NCBI RefSeq assembly: GCF_001421765.1
Contig: NZ_LMLA01000007.1
Coordinates: 335,510-399,509, forward strand
Direction: 5' to 3'
DNA length: 64,000 bases
Source of the DNA: Sphingomonas sp. Leaf32
Lineage (GTDB): Bacteria > Pseudomonadota > Alphaproteobacteria > Sphingomonadales > Sphingomonadaceae
Shown: in pieces, positions 54,940 through 63,697 of the stretch
How the letters are laid out: each line of letters begins with the position of its first letter
How positions within the stretch are numbered: position 1 is the stretch's first letter
Made by a program: the position numbers and the translations under genes
The notes under the pieces: generated by a model
Database searches by the model: none
The model's input: the letters and a program-made list of their open reading frames with translations, nothing else
Told to the model about the DNA's origin: nothing

Positions 54940-57035
54940 GCTGCGATGGCCTCCGGGGCGCCGATGACGGCGACGACTTCGACTGCCTTGTCCTCGGGAA
55001 CTTCGAAGAAGCTCATGACCGGGGTGTCGGGCAGGTAGGTTCTGATAAGCTTGCGGATCGCGACGCGGATCGATGGCTGCACGACCAGCGCGAACGGCTT
55101 GGCCTCGGCCATCAGCGGCTGCGCGGCATGGGTCAGCGCGTCGACGATGCGCCGGCCGAGATCAGGCTCGATCGCATGGCGGCGCGACGGATCGTTGCGC
55201 ATCGCCTGCCCCAGCAGCGCCTCCAGCTGGCCCTCCAGCGTCATCACGCGCAGCGGCTCGCGCACCCCGCACAGCTTCTGGATGATGAGCGCGCCCAGCT
55301 CCGGCCGGATCAGCTCGACGATCTCGTCGGCATCCTGCGTCCGCTGGGCGACCACGACGATCGCGGCGGCGATGCGGCGGAATTCCTTGAGCGTGATATT
55401 CTCGGCCAGCAGCGCGCGCAGCACCTGCGTCAGCGTGGTGAGCGACAGCGGGGCGGGGCACAGCGCGGCGACCAGATTGGCGGCGCGGTCCTTGAGGCCG
55501 TCGAGCAGCGACTGCACCTCGTCCGGACCCAGCAGCTCGGTCGCGTTGACGGTCAGCACATGGTTCAGGTGGGTGGCGATGACGGTCCCGGCATCGACCA
55601 CCAGATAGCCCGCACCGGTCGCCGCATCGGCGTCGCCCGGCTGGATCCAAACGGCGTCGAGGCCGAAGGTCGGGTCCTTCGCGGTCTTGCCCAACAGCCC
55701 GCCCACCGCCTGGCCGGTGTCGAGCGCCAGCATTTCGGTCGCCGACGCCATGTCCTCGCCGACGACCACGCCGCCGATCGAGATGCGATAGGTATAGGGG
55801 GCCAGGTTGATGTCGTCGCGCACCTTCACCTGCGGCACGACGAAGCCCAGTTCCTTGGACAACTGGCGGCGGACCCCGGTGATCCGGCTCATCAACGGCG
55901 CGCCCTTGCGCTCGTCGACCAGCGGGACCAGGCCGTAGCCGATGTCCAGCATGATGTGGCAGGTGTCGGCCACTTCCTCCCAGCCGATCTTGGACAGGTC
56001 GGCGGCCTCGGGCAGTGCTTCGACCGGCGGCGGGGGCGCAGGCGCGCTCTTCTGCTTGGCGAGCTTCCACGAGGCGAAACCGGCGATGCCGGCGGCGGGC
56101 GCCAGCACCAGGAACGGCATCCCCGGCAGCATCGCCAGCAGGCCGAGGATGCCGGCGACCGGCGCCCAGGTGCGGTGCGACGCGAACTGCGATCCGATCT
56201 GCCCGGCGAGGTCCTGTTGCGAGGTCGAGGTGACGCGGGTGACGATGGCGGCGGCGGCGATCGACAGCAGCAGCGAAGGCACCTGCGCGACCAGCGCGTC
56301 GCCGATGGCGAGCAGGACATAGGTCTGCGCGGCTTCGCCGACCGCCATCTGGTGGCTGACGACGCCCAGGATCAGGCCACCGACGATGTTGATCGCAAGG
56401 ATCAGCAGGCCGGCGACCGCGTCGCCCTTCACGAACTTCGACGAACCGTCCATCGCGCCGTAGAAATCGGCCTCGGCGCCGGTCTCGATCCGCTTGTTGC
56501 GGGCTTCGTCGGGGGTGATGAGGCCGGCGTTCAGGTCGGCGTCGATCGCCATCTGCTTGCCGGGCAGCGCGTCGAGGGTGAAGCGCGCCGACACTTCGGA
56601 CACGCGGCCCGCGCCCTTGGTCACCACGATCATGTTGATGATGATGAGGATCGAGAAGACGAAGAGGCCGACGACATAGTCGCCGCCGATCAGGAAGGTG
56701 CCGAACGCCTCGATGACATGGCCCGCCGCCGCTTCGCCTTCATGCCCGTGCACCAGCACGACGCGAGTCGACGCGACGTTCAGGCCGAGGCGGAACAGCG
56801 TCGCGAACAGCAGGACCGTCGGAAAGGCGGAGAAGTCGAGCGGCTTCTGCGCATTGAGCGCGACCATTAACACCGCGATCGAGATCATGATGTTCATGAC
56901 GAAGAAGATGTCGAGCATGAACGCCGGGATCGGCACGACCATCAGCAGCACGAGCAGCAGGATCGCGCCCGGCAGCGCCGACTGGCGCAGCGCGGGCAGG
57001 ATGGTCTTCGGATTGCTCAGGATCGCCTGCATCAT
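54936..57035 (-). CDS. flhA: Flagellar export protein FlhA
   Basis: 699 residues. Eight N-terminal membrane helices with the FHIPEP-type cytoplasmic loop (ARFTLDALPGKQMAIDADLNAG), then the large C-terminal domain that binds chaperone-substrate complexes. Full length. Start overlaps the transglycosylase stop (TGATG-like, at 57032-57035). Confidence 0.97.
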   Translation of the reverse strand: MMQAILSNPKTILPALRQSALPGAILLLVLLMVVPIPAFMLDIFFVMNIMISIAVLMVALNAQKPLDFSAFPTVLLFATLFRLGLNVASTRVVLVHGHEGEAAAGHVIEAFGTFLIGGDYVVGLFVFSILIIINMIVVTKGAGRVSEVSARFTLDALPGKQMAIDADLNAGLITPDEARNKRIETGAEADFYGAMDGSSKFVKGDAVAGLLILAINIVGGLILGVVSHQMAVGEAAQTYVLLAIGDALVAQVPSLLLSIAAAAIVTRVTSTSQQDLAGQIGSQFASHRTWAPVAGILGLLAMLPGMPFLVLAPAAGIAGFASWKLAKQKSAPAPPPPVEALPEAADLSKIGWEEVADTCHIMLDIGYGLVPLVDERKGAPLMSRITGVRRQLSKELGFVVPQVKVRDDINLAPYTYRISIGGVVVGEDMASATEMLALDTGQAVGGLLGKTAKDPTFGLDAVWIQPGDADAATGAGYLVVDAGTVIATHLNHVLTVNATELLGPDEVQSLLDGLKDRAANLVAALCPAPLSLTTLTQVLRALLAENITLKEFRRIAAAIVVVAQRTQDADEIVELIRPELGALIIQKLCGVREPLRVMTLEGQLEALLGQAMRNDPSRRHAIEPDLGRRIVDALTHAAQPLMAEAKPFALVVQPSIRVAIRKLIRTYLPDTPVMSFFEVPEDKAVEVVAVIGAPEAIAA

Positions 57036-57955
57036 GCGTTCCCCAGATTGGCGAGGATCGAATAGGCGAGCCGCGCCGATTCAGGGGTCGGGCGATAGAG
57101 CGAGGCCATCTGCATCGGGTTCGCGGTCGCATCGCCGCCGCTGCGGCTGCGCACGACGTTCAGATTGGCCAGCGTCGTCGTCAGCCAAGCCTCGTCGCCG
57201 CCCTGGGCCTCGTTGCCCATGATGACGTCGCCGTCGAAGCCGTTCATCATCACCGCCGGCTGCATCCGGTTGACCGGAAAGCCCCCGAGCACGCCGTTCA
57301 GCGTATCGCCCATGTCGACGCCGCTGCCGCCGCCGGCCTTCGCGCCGCGGTCCAGCTTGGTCGCCATCTTGTCGTAGATTTCGGCGAGCGAGCGCGGCTG
57401 GCCGCCGGCATCGTAGAAGATCGAGCGGTTGGCGCGGGCGGCGGCGGGGAACATGGCGGCGGCCGAGCGGTCCGGGTTGCTCTGCATCGTCGTCAGGAAA
57501 TGGCGCGCACCGCCCAGCCCCAGGAAATGCGCCATGTACAGGTCGGTGCCGGTCGCGCTGCGGCCCAGCGCATTTTCCAGCGCGCCCTTGTTGTCGGCGG
57601 CGTGTTCGGCGGCCATCAGCGACGACGCCTGCGGGTCGTTGCGCAGTTGCAGGATGGCGCGACGCGTGGCCGGGTCGGCGACATAATAGCGGCCGTTGCC
57701 GCCCTGGCGGATGCTGTCGGCGGCCCATTGCATACCGTGTTCGGCGCCGTGCGCCTTCACCACGCCCAGCCAGCTCTGTTCGACGAACTGGTAGAGGCCG
57801 GTTGCCGACGACGTGCCGGCGCGGGCGTTGGTCTGCAGGCCGCTTTCGACTTGTGCCTGGCCCAGCAGGTAATTGAAATCGACACCGGTCCTGGCGCTCG
57901 CCTTCGCGATCGCGCTGTGGACATAGGATCGGGCTTCTACCGGAACGACACTCAT
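57032..57955 (-). CDS. Lytic transglycosylase (SLT fold), flagellar type
   Basis: 307 residues. GVDFNYLLGQAQVESGLQTNARAGTSSATGLYQFVEQSW, here spelled in two halves, contains the SLT catalytic Glu in QVESG and the GLYQF motif. AHFLGLGGARHFL is also conserved. No signal peptide is visible, suggesting export through the flagellar apparatus. Position before flhA with a sigma-54 promoter suggests it opens peptidoglycan for the rod, as FlgJ or SltF do. Confidence 0.88.
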   Translation of the reverse strand: MSVVPVEARSYVHSAIAKASARTGVDFNYLLGQAQVESGLQTNARAGTSSATGLYQFVEQSWLGVVKAHGAEHGMQWAADSIRQGGNGRYYVADPATRRAILQLRNDPQASSLMAAEHAADNKGALENALGRSATGTDLYMAHFLGLGGARHFLTTMQSNPDRSAAAMFPAAARANRSIFYDAGGQPRSLAEIYDKMATKLDRGAKAGGGSGVDMGDTLNGVLGGFPVNRMQPAVMMNGFDGDVIMGNEAQGGDEAWLTTTLANLNVVRSRSGGDATANPMQMASLYRPTPESARLAYSILANLGNA

Positions 57956-57993
57956 CGGGCTGTACTTCGCTTCCCCTGTTCAGGAGGGAGTAC

Positions 57994-58009
57994 AGCAAGC
58001 AGCGTGCCA
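57994..58009 (-). promoter_or_regulatory. Sigma-54 promoter of transglycosylase-flhA-fliA
   Basis: Minus strand: TGGCACG-CTGC-TTGCT, a perfect GG-N10-GC. Expected start about 57983, giving a 28-nt leader containing GGGGAAG before the ATG at 57955. Confidence 0.85.
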
Positions 58010-58041
58010 GTTTTGGTTTCGGGAACGGCGAATATCCCGCA

Positions 58042-58207
58042 CCGTTCGTGCTGCGTAGGGGCTGAGCCCTTCGATTGCCTGCGGCAGGCGCTCAGGACAG
58101 GCTTCGGTGCTGTGCACCGAAGTCGAAGACCCGTATCGAAGTACCTGCCCCAAACGGTCCTTCGATACGCCATTTCGACAAGCTCAATGGCTACTCAGGA
58201 CGAACGG
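58042..58207. repeat. Long imperfect inverted repeat, family B, copy 3
   Basis: Begins CCGTTCGTGCTGCGTAGGGG and ends CTACTCAGGACGAACGG. About 50 bp longer than the other copies because of an extra palindromic segment around 58075-58120 (GCTTCGGTGCTGTGCACCGA). Lies between the sigma-54 promoter and flgN. Confidence 0.8.
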
Positions 58208-58215
58208 GGAGGGAG

Positions 58216-58554
58216 TTACCGATACGCCGCCGCAGCCATGCGCTGCGGGGTGGCGGCAATGCCTGGCCGGTATGCCGGCAATCCCCCGCCGGCCAGCTGG
58301 TCGATCCGCCGGCGGACATTGGCCGCCATCAGATTGACGTAGATGCGGGCGGTTTCGTTCAGCCGCTGCGCCTCGCGCGCCAGCGTTTCCAGTTCGGCGT
58401 CCAGCGGCAGGTCGTCATTGGCGGCGATCGCCTCGATCCCCTGCAGCTTCATCGCGGTGGCGGTTTCCAGCGCGGTCACATCGTTGGTCTGCAACGCCGC
58501 GATCTCGGCGTGCAGGCTGTCGATGATCTGGATCAGCGCATCACGCCGGTTCAT
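58216..58554 (-). CDS. FlgN-like flagellar export chaperone
   Basis: 112 residues, helical, beginning MNRRDALIQIIDSLHAEIAALQ. Position after flgM and the 14-nt overlap fit FlgN, the chaperone of hook-filament junction proteins; the sequence itself is weakly diagnostic. Confidence 0.7.
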   Translation of the reverse strand: MNRRDALIQIIDSLHAEIAALQTNDVTALETATAMKLQGIEAIAANDDLPLDAELETLAREAQRLNETARIYVNLMAANVRRRIDQLAGGGLPAYRPGIAATPQRMAAAAYR

Positions 58555-58849
58555 TGCTGTTCCAATCGAGTTTCAGGGCGATGAGCCGGTCGGCAATGGT
58601 CGCGGGGGACAAAGGGAAGCGTCCTTCGGAAATCGCCTTGCGGATCGTCGCGACGCGGTCGGTATCGACCGGCGGCGACGACGCCATCGCCTGTGCGGTG
58701 GTCCCGCCCGACAGCAAGGCGACGCCGCTCTTGGGTGCGCCCGTGTCCTGCGGGGCCGATGCCGTTTCGGCGCGTGTCTGCCCCTCGGTCCGCGCGACAC
58801 CGCGCCCACCGATCGACGTAACCAGCCTTGATCCGACAGAATCCACCAT
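58541..58849 (-). CDS. flgM: Anti-sigma-28 factor FlgM
   Basis: 102 residues. VDTDRVATIRKAISEGRFPLSPATIADRLIAL is the FlgM sigma-binding region, given here in two pieces: DRVATIRKAI and SEGRFPLSPATIADRL. The N-terminal half is Ser/Gly-rich and disordered, as in FlgM that is exported. Preceded by a sigma-28-like promoter, forming the usual negative loop with FliA. Confidence 0.92.
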   Translation of the reverse strand: MVDSVGSRLVTSIGGRGVARTEGQTRAETASAPQDTGAPKSGVALLSGGTTAQAMASSPPVDTDRVATIRKAISEGRFPLSPATIADRLIALKLDWNSNEPA

Positions 58850-58882
58850 GTCCCCGTCCTTCGCGAACTGCTGACATCAGGA

Positions 58883-58909
58883 GAAACGGCGGCACCGGCG
58901 ACTTCTTTA
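58883..58909 (-). promoter_or_regulatory. Sigma-28 (FliA)-type promoter of flgM-flgN
   Basis: Minus strand: TAAAGAAG (58909-58902), 11-nt spacer, GCCGTTTC (58890-58883), then TCC, the same as the flagellin -10 region. Confidence 0.7.
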
Positions 58910-58940
58910 GCAAAAATTACTGAGGGGTTATTTTTTTGAT

Positions 58941-59474
58941 TCAGCCGGTGAAGCCGGGCAGGGCGGCCCGACCCGATTCCAATGCGATTGCCTGGATCGG
59001 TGGCTTGGCCGGATCGACCTTCACCATCAGACGCCCGCCGACCGGGGCGTCGCCCATCGCCACGCCGTCACGGGTGATCGAGAAACCGGGCGCGCCGGCC
59101 TCCACCATGATCGGGTCGCCTCGCCGGATGACCGGTTCGGCCTTGACCGGTGCCACGGCGGCGACCGGTGCGGGGGCAGGGCGTTCGGGCTGGACGCGGG
59201 TCAGGCGGCGGACCGGGACATAGACTTTCCATGTCGGCGCCATGCAGCTGATGACGACCGCGTCCTGCCGGTCGGACAGCCAGCCGAACTGCGGCATCGG
59301 GCAGCGCGCCAGCTTCAGCCGGGGATCGACCGGCATCTGCGCGCCGCCGTCCATGCCGATGCTGGCGCCGGTGAACTGCACCACCGCCTCGTCGAGCTGG
59401 GCGGTCGATTGAAAGCTCTGCGCGGCGGCGGGGACCGCGACCAGCAGCGCGGCGAGCAAGGGATAGCGGATCAT
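58941..59474 (-). CDS. flgA: Flagellar P-ring assembly chaperone FlgA
   Basis: 177 residues. Signal peptide MIRYPLLAALLVAVPAAAQS. The C-terminal SAF-like part (IRRGDPIMVEAGAPGFSITRDGVAMGDAPVGGRLMVK) is family typical. Start overlaps the motB-like stop by 4 nt. Confidence 0.93.
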   Translation of the reverse strand: MIRYPLLAALLVAVPAAAQSFQSTAQLDEAVVQFTGASIGMDGGAQMPVDPRLKLARCPMPQFGWLSDRQDAVVISCMAPTWKVYVPVRRLTRVQPERPAPAPVAAVAPVKAEPVIRRGDPIMVEAGAPGFSITRDGVAMGDAPVGGRLMVKVDPAKPPIQAIALESGRAALPGFTG

Positions 59475-60019
59475 TTCTCTGCTCCATCGGCAGGGGCGGC
59501 AAGCGGGGCTTGCCGGTCGGCAACGGCTTGCCGCTCACCGGCAAAGCCCAGGTCGATAAAGACGCCGCGCCCACCGGTTCCCGGCGGGGCGAAGGCGATC
59601 TGTGCGGGGGTCGCGGCCCCTTCGCGCACCAGCAGGGCGGCGACGGCGCGGGCGCGATCGGTGGCAAGGATCGCGGCGCTGCCGGTCGCGGGATCGACGT
59701 CACCCTGCGTCCCGCCGGTCAGCGTGACGGCGATGCGCCGGTCGGCGGCGGCGCCACGCACGAATTCGACGCTGTTGCTCGTGCCGGCGGGCAGGGCGGC
59801 GGACCCCGGCGCAAAGCCGTCGATCACCGCCCGGTCGACCGTCATCGGGATCGGTTCGGCATCGAAGCCGGCGCGGATGCCGGCGGTCAGCGCGCGCCGG
59901 TCGACGGCCTGCGCCGCCTGCAGGAACACGAAGAACCCGACCAGCAACAGGGACAGGTCGGCAAGGGTGGTCAGCCATAGCGGGCGACCGGGGGCGGTGT
60001 CGAAACGTCGGATTCTCAT
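59471..60019 (-). CDS. Compact MotB-like membrane protein
   Basis: 182 residues. One N-terminal helix (about 17-36, WLTTLADLSLLLVGFFVFLQA) with an Asp in it, the position of the proton-carrying Asp in MotB. The periplasmic part is shorter than MotB's and only partly like the OmpA peptidoglycan-binding domain (ILATDRARAVAALLVREGA); the usual NRRVEI motif is missing. Pairs with the MotA-like gene by ATGA overlap. Confidence 0.7.
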   Translation of the reverse strand: MRIRRFDTAPGRPLWLTTLADLSLLLVGFFVFLQAAQAVDRRALTAGIRAGFDAEPIPMTVDRAVIDGFAPGSAALPAGTSNSVEFVRGAAADRRIAVTLTGGTQGDVDPATGSAAILATDRARAVAALLVREGAATPAQIAFAPPGTGGRGVFIDLGFAGERQAVADRQAPLAAPADGAEK

Positions 60020-60669
60020 TCTGCGGCCTCCCGGAATTGTGGACGTTCGCGCCGTGCGAGCGCGACCAAAGGTGCCTCGAAACGGGCACGTTCGAATGCT
60101 TCGGCACGCGCCAGTCGACGCAGCCGCCCGGCGATCGGCATCCCGACCAGCGCGGCCAGCACCGCGCCGTACAATGTCGACAGCAATGCGATCGCCATCG
60201 CCTGTCCGATCGCGGTCGGATCGGTCATCGCCATGAACATCCGCACCAGTCCGACCAGCGTGCCGATCATGCCCAGCGCCGGGGCAAGCTCGGCGAGCGC
60301 GGTCCACAGGTCGGCGGCGGCCAGATGGCGTTCGGCGCGGGCTTCGTTGCGATGGCGCAGCGTCGCGGCCACGCCGTCCGGCCCGGTCCCGTCGACGATC
60401 GCGGCGATCGCATCGGCGATGTCGGGATCGGCGATCCGCGACCGGTCGAGCGTCATCACGCCGTGCCGTTTGGCGATACGCCCCAGCTTGGCGATCTGGT
60501 CCAGCCCGTCCTCGGCCGAAAAGGGTCGGCGGGCGAGCGTACCGAGCGCACGGATCGCACGGGCGAGGTCGCCCGGCGGGGTGCGGATCAGCAACGCGAA
60601 CGCGGTGCCGCCGACCACGAAGGCGGCGGCGACCGGGTCGGCATAGGGGGCGAGCACGGCAGCATCCAT
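60016..60669 (-). CDS. MotA/TolQ/ExbB-family proton channel protein
   Basis: 217 residues with about three helices (9-28; 122-149 ELAPALGMIGTLVGLVRMFM; 157-180 AIALLSTLYGAVLAALVG). The last two form the MotA/ExbB channel core. It is shorter than MotA (about 290), with a smaller cytoplasmic loop. With the next gene, a likely stator or energy-coupling pair for the flagellum because it shares the flgA operon. Confidence 0.8.
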   Translation of the reverse strand: MDAAVLAPYADPVAAAFVVGGTAFALLIRTPPGDLARAIRALGTLARRPFSAEDGLDQIAKLGRIAKRHGVMTLDRSRIADPDIADAIAAIVDGTGPDGVAATLRHRNEARAERHLAAADLWTALAELAPALGMIGTLVGLVRMFMAMTDPTAIGQAMAIALLSTLYGAVLAALVGMPIAGRLRRLARAEAFERARFEAPLVALARRERPQFREAAE

Positions 60670-60680
60670 GCCCGCTTCCC

Positions 60681-60696
60681 TGCAAACACGGTGCCA
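60681..60696 (-). promoter_or_regulatory. Sigma-54 promoter of the motA-like/motB-like/flgA operon
   Basis: Minus strand: TGGCACC-GTGT-TTGCA, GG-N10-GC. The expected start, about 60670, falls at the ATG (60669), so the mRNA would be almost leaderless. Confidence 0.7.
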
Positions 60697-60795
60697 GTTT
60701 CACGGCGGCAATCCCTTGCCGGACGCGGTTGCCGATTGCCGGTGGGCGGCGGCAATCGGCGGGTTTTGCATATTGGCGACGGGTTTTGGCGAAAC

Positions 60796-60811
60796 TGGCA
60801 CGCCCTTTGCT
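60796..60811 (+). promoter_or_regulatory. Sigma-54 promoter of flgB operon
   Basis: TGGCACG-CCCT-TTGCT, a perfect match. Expected start about 60822, leaving a 39-nt leader with TTGGGAA before the ATG at 60861. Confidence 0.88.
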
Positions 60812-60860
60812 GTGATCCTGCGTGACGCGCATCCGGCGCGCCGACCTTGGGAACCGTCCG

Positions 60861-61211
60861 ATGGCCGACAATGCTCTGTTCGGGATACACGGCACCGCGC
60901 TGCAGGTGCGGGCGCAGCGCATGGGGATGCTCGCATCGAACATCGCCAATGCCTCGACGCCCGGCTTCAAGGCGAAGGACGTCGACTTCCGCGCGGCGCT
61001 GGCCGGCGTGGAGCAGGGCGGCAATGTCGATCGCTCGATCGACAGCAACACGCTCTATCGCCGTCCGCTGCAACCCTCGCTCGACGGCAACACCGTCGAA
61101 CTGGTCACCGAACAGACCGCCTTTGCCGAGAATGCCGTGGCGTATCAGACGACGCTGGCGTTCCTGAACGGGCGCATCTCCACCATCACCCGCGCGCTGA
61201 AGGGGGAATAA
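60861..61211 (+). CDS. flgB: Flagellar basal-body rod protein FlgB
   Basis: 116 residues. LFGIHGTALQVRAQRMGMLASNIANASTPGFKAKDVDF, here in two halves around the SNIANASTPGF rod signature. C-terminal ENAVAYQTTLAFLNGRIS is typical. Start at 60861 is the family start; upstream in-frame codons include the promoter's leader. First gene of flgB-C-D-E-F. Confidence 0.96.
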   Translation: MADNALFGIHGTALQVRAQRMGMLASNIANASTPGFKAKDVDFRAALAGVEQGGNVDRSIDSNTLYRRPLQPSLDGNTVELVTEQTAFAENAVAYQTTLAFLNGRISTITRALKGE

Positions 61212-61215
61212 GCCC

Positions 61216-61623
61216 GTGCCCGCACCCATGAGCATCTTCGAAGTATCCGGCCGCGCCATGTCTGCGCAGCTGATCCGGATGAACACCACCGCGTCGAACC
61301 TCGCCAATGCCGGCGCGGTGTCGACGACCGAGGCGGGCGCCTATCGCACGATGAAGCCGGTGTTCCGCACCAGCTTCGACGCGGCCAGCGGCCTGGCCAC
61401 GGTCGACGCGGCACAGGTGGTGACGGCGGGCGAGGCTCCGTCCAAGCGGCACGACCCCGGCAACCCGCTGGCCGACGCCGAAGGGAATGTGTGGGACGCC
61501 GCCGTCGATGAACCGCGCGAGCTGGTCGACATGCTCGATGCCGCCCGCACCTATCAGAACAATGTCGAAGTGATGTCGACCGCCAAGTCGCTCATCACCG
61601 AAACCCTCCGCCTGGGACGCTGA
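61216..61623 (+). CDS. flgC: Flagellar basal-body rod protein FlgC
   Basis: 135 residues. FEVSGRAMSAQLIRMNTTASNLANAGAVSTTEAG and the C-terminal MLDAARTYQNNVEVMSTAKSLI are the FlgC landmarks. GTG at 61216 has GGGGGA at good spacing; an ATG at 61228 is an alternative. Overlaps flgD by 1 nt. Confidence 0.95.
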   Translation: MPAPMSIFEVSGRAMSAQLIRMNTTASNLANAGAVSTTEAGAYRTMKPVFRTSFDAASGLATVDAAQVVTAGEAPSKRHDPGNPLADAEGNVWDAAVDEPRELVDMLDAARTYQNNVEVMSTAKSLITETLRLGR

Positions 61624-62300
61624 TGATGGCCACGACCGCAGTACAGAATATTCCGACGGTAAAGGCCGCCAACGACGCCGCGGCCAAGGCGAAGCTCGGC
61701 CAGCGCTCGCTGGGGCAGGATGATTTCCTGCGCCTGATGACCGCGCAGCTGCAATATCAGGACCCGTTCAACCCGACCGACAACGGCCAGATGGTCGCGC
61801 AGATGGCGCAGATGTCGTCGCTGTCGGGCATCACCGAAATGAGCTCGACGCTAAAGACGCTGTCCGCCCGCCTGGCCGGCAGCGGGACGAGCGATGCGGT
61901 GTCGTGGATCGGCAAGGCGGTGCTGACCGACAGCGCGACCGCGACCGCCGACAGCAAGGGCAACGTCACCGGCGCGGTCGAACTCGACAAGGACGCCGCG
62001 CAGGTGAAGGTCGAGATCCGCGATGCCAACGGCAACCTCGCCCGCGCCGTCTCGCTTGGGAGCCAGCCCGCCGGCATGGTCGATTACCAGTGGGACGGAA
62101 AGACCGACGCGGGCACCGCCGCCGGCGCCGGCCCCTACACCATCAGTGTCGCCGCCAGCGATGCCAGCGGACAGGTAGTGAAGGCCCGCAACCTCGCCTG
62201 GGCCGGGGTCGCCTCCGTCATGCCCAATGGCGGCAAACCGATGCTGACCCTGTCGGACGGCCAGCAGGTGCTGGCCGATACCGTTCGCAAGATCGCCTGA
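61623..62300 (+). CDS. flgD: Flagellar hook scaffolding protein FlgD
   Basis: 225 residues. LGQDDFLRLMTAQLQYQDPFNPTDNGQMVAQMAQMSSL, split at QYQDPFNPTDN, is the FlgD N-terminal region; the C-terminal Fn3-like/tudor part follows (YQWDGKTDAGTAAGAGPYTI). Caps the growing hook. Confidence 0.95.
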   Translation: MMATTAVQNIPTVKAANDAAAKAKLGQRSLGQDDFLRLMTAQLQYQDPFNPTDNGQMVAQMAQMSSLSGITEMSSTLKTLSARLAGSGTSDAVSWIGKAVLTDSATATADSKGNVTGAVELDKDAAQVKVEIRDANGNLARAVSLGSQPAGMVDYQWDGKTDAGTAAGAGPYTISVAASDASGQVVKARNLAWAGVASVMPNGGKPMLTLSDGQQVLADTVRKIA

Positions 62301-62341
62301 TTTCCAACCCTTTCATCTGAATTATCGCAGGAGCAAACCGC

Positions 62342-63640
62342 ATGTCGTTCTACACTTCGCTCTCCGGTCTGAAGGCTTCGCAGGTCGACATGGCGTCGAT
62401 CTCGCACAACCTCGCCAACGTCGGCACCACCGGCTTCAAGAAGAGCCGCGCCGAATTCGCCGACGTGATCGCGTCCAACCTGTCGGTCGCGCCGACGCAG
62501 ATGGTCGGGTCGGGTACCGTGGTGAAGGGCAACCGCCAGCAGTTCGGCGAAGGCAACCTCGTCCAGTCGTCCTCGTCGCTCGACATCGCGATCGCCGGCG
62601 ACGGCTTCCTCGCGCTGAAGCAGGACCCGACCAAGGACGGCCTGACCTTCACCCGCAACGGCTCGCTGCGCGTCGATTCGAACCAGTTCGTCACCGATGC
62701 GCAGGGCGCGCGGTTGCAGGTCTATCCGGTCGACGGGTCGGGTAACGTTGTCGCCACGACCCGCGCGTCGCTTACCGATCTCGTGCTGGCGGGGACGTCG
62801 GGTAAGCCGGAAGGTACCGAGAACGTCACGCTGGGCACGAACATGAACGCCCGCTCGGTCGTGCCGTCGACCGCTGCGTTCAGCCGGTTCGATGCGACCA
62901 GCTACAATGAATCGATCGCCACTACCGTCTATGACGGTGCGGGCAACCCGATGACCATGACCACCTATCTCAAGCGGACGACCGCGCCGAACGCCGATCC
63001 GACGAACCTGTCGAGCACCTGGGAAGCCTATAGCTTCGTCGGCGATCAGCAGATGACCACCGGCGGCGGTGTGGGCAAGTCGGTGCAGTTCTCGTTCGAC
63101 GCGACGGGCAAGATCAACGTCGATGCGGGCGGCGCGGCGCAGGCGGTGACGACGACGTTCGATTCGTTCATGCCCGCCAGCGGCATCGCGCAGCAGCAGA
63201 TCAAGCTGACGCTGCCGACGACGACGGTCGCATCGACCAAGCCGTTCAAGGTCGACACCCAGCAGCAGGACGGCATCGCCGTCGGCCGGTTGCAGGGCGT
63301 GACGATCAACGAAAAGGGCATCGTCACCGCCAGCTATTCGAACGGCGATACCAAGGCGCTGGGCCAGGTCGCGATCGTCAACTTCTCGAACTCGGCGGGT
63401 CTTCGCCAGATGGGCAACAGCAACTGGCAGGCGACCGGCCTGTCGGGCGACCCCAGCTTCGCCAGCTCGGGCGAAAACGGCGCGGGTTCGCTGATGTCGG
63501 GCATGATCGAAGGATCGAACGTCGACATCACCGAGGAACTGGTCAGCCTGATCGCCGCACAGCGCAACTTCCAGGCGAACTCGAAGGCGCTCGATACCTC
63601 GAACCAGATCACGCGGTCGATCCTCGACCTGCGGGCGTAA
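62342..63640 (+). CDS. flgE: Flagellar hook protein FlgE
   Basis: 432 residues. MSFYTSLSGLKASQVDMASI, SHNLANVGTTGFKKSRAEF at the N-terminus and DITEELVSLIAAQRNFQANS at the C-terminus are canonical. GGAGC Shine-Dalgarno about 8 nt upstream. Usual length. Confidence 0.97.
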   Translation: MSFYTSLSGLKASQVDMASISHNLANVGTTGFKKSRAEFADVIASNLSVAPTQMVGSGTVVKGNRQQFGEGNLVQSSSSLDIAIAGDGFLALKQDPTKDGLTFTRNGSLRVDSNQFVTDAQGARLQVYPVDGSGNVVATTRASLTDLVLAGTSGKPEGTENVTLGTNMNARSVVPSTAAFSRFDATSYNESIATTVYDGAGNPMTMTTYLKRTTAPNADPTNLSSTWEAYSFVGDQQMTTGGGVGKSVQFSFDATGKINVDAGGAAQAVTTTFDSFMPASGIAQQQIKLTLPTTTVASTKPFKVDTQQQDGIAVGRLQGVTINEKGIVTASYSNGDTKALGQVAIVNFSNSAGLRQMGNSNWQATGLSGDPSFASSGENGAGSLMSGMIEGSNVDITEELVSLIAAQRNFQANSKALDTSNQITRSILDLRA

Positions 63641-63650
63641 CGCATGAAAC

Positions 63651-63666
63651 TGGCATGACCCTTGCT
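63651..63666 (+). promoter_or_regulatory. Sigma-54 promoter of flgF
   Basis: TGGCATG-ACCC-TTGCT, GG-N10-GC. Expected start about 63677, 21 nt before the flgF ATG at 63698, so flgF and later rod genes can be expressed separately from flgBCDE. Confidence 0.85.
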
Positions 63667-63697
63667 ATGTAGCGAGGGTCATTCTTGGGAGGTTTCG

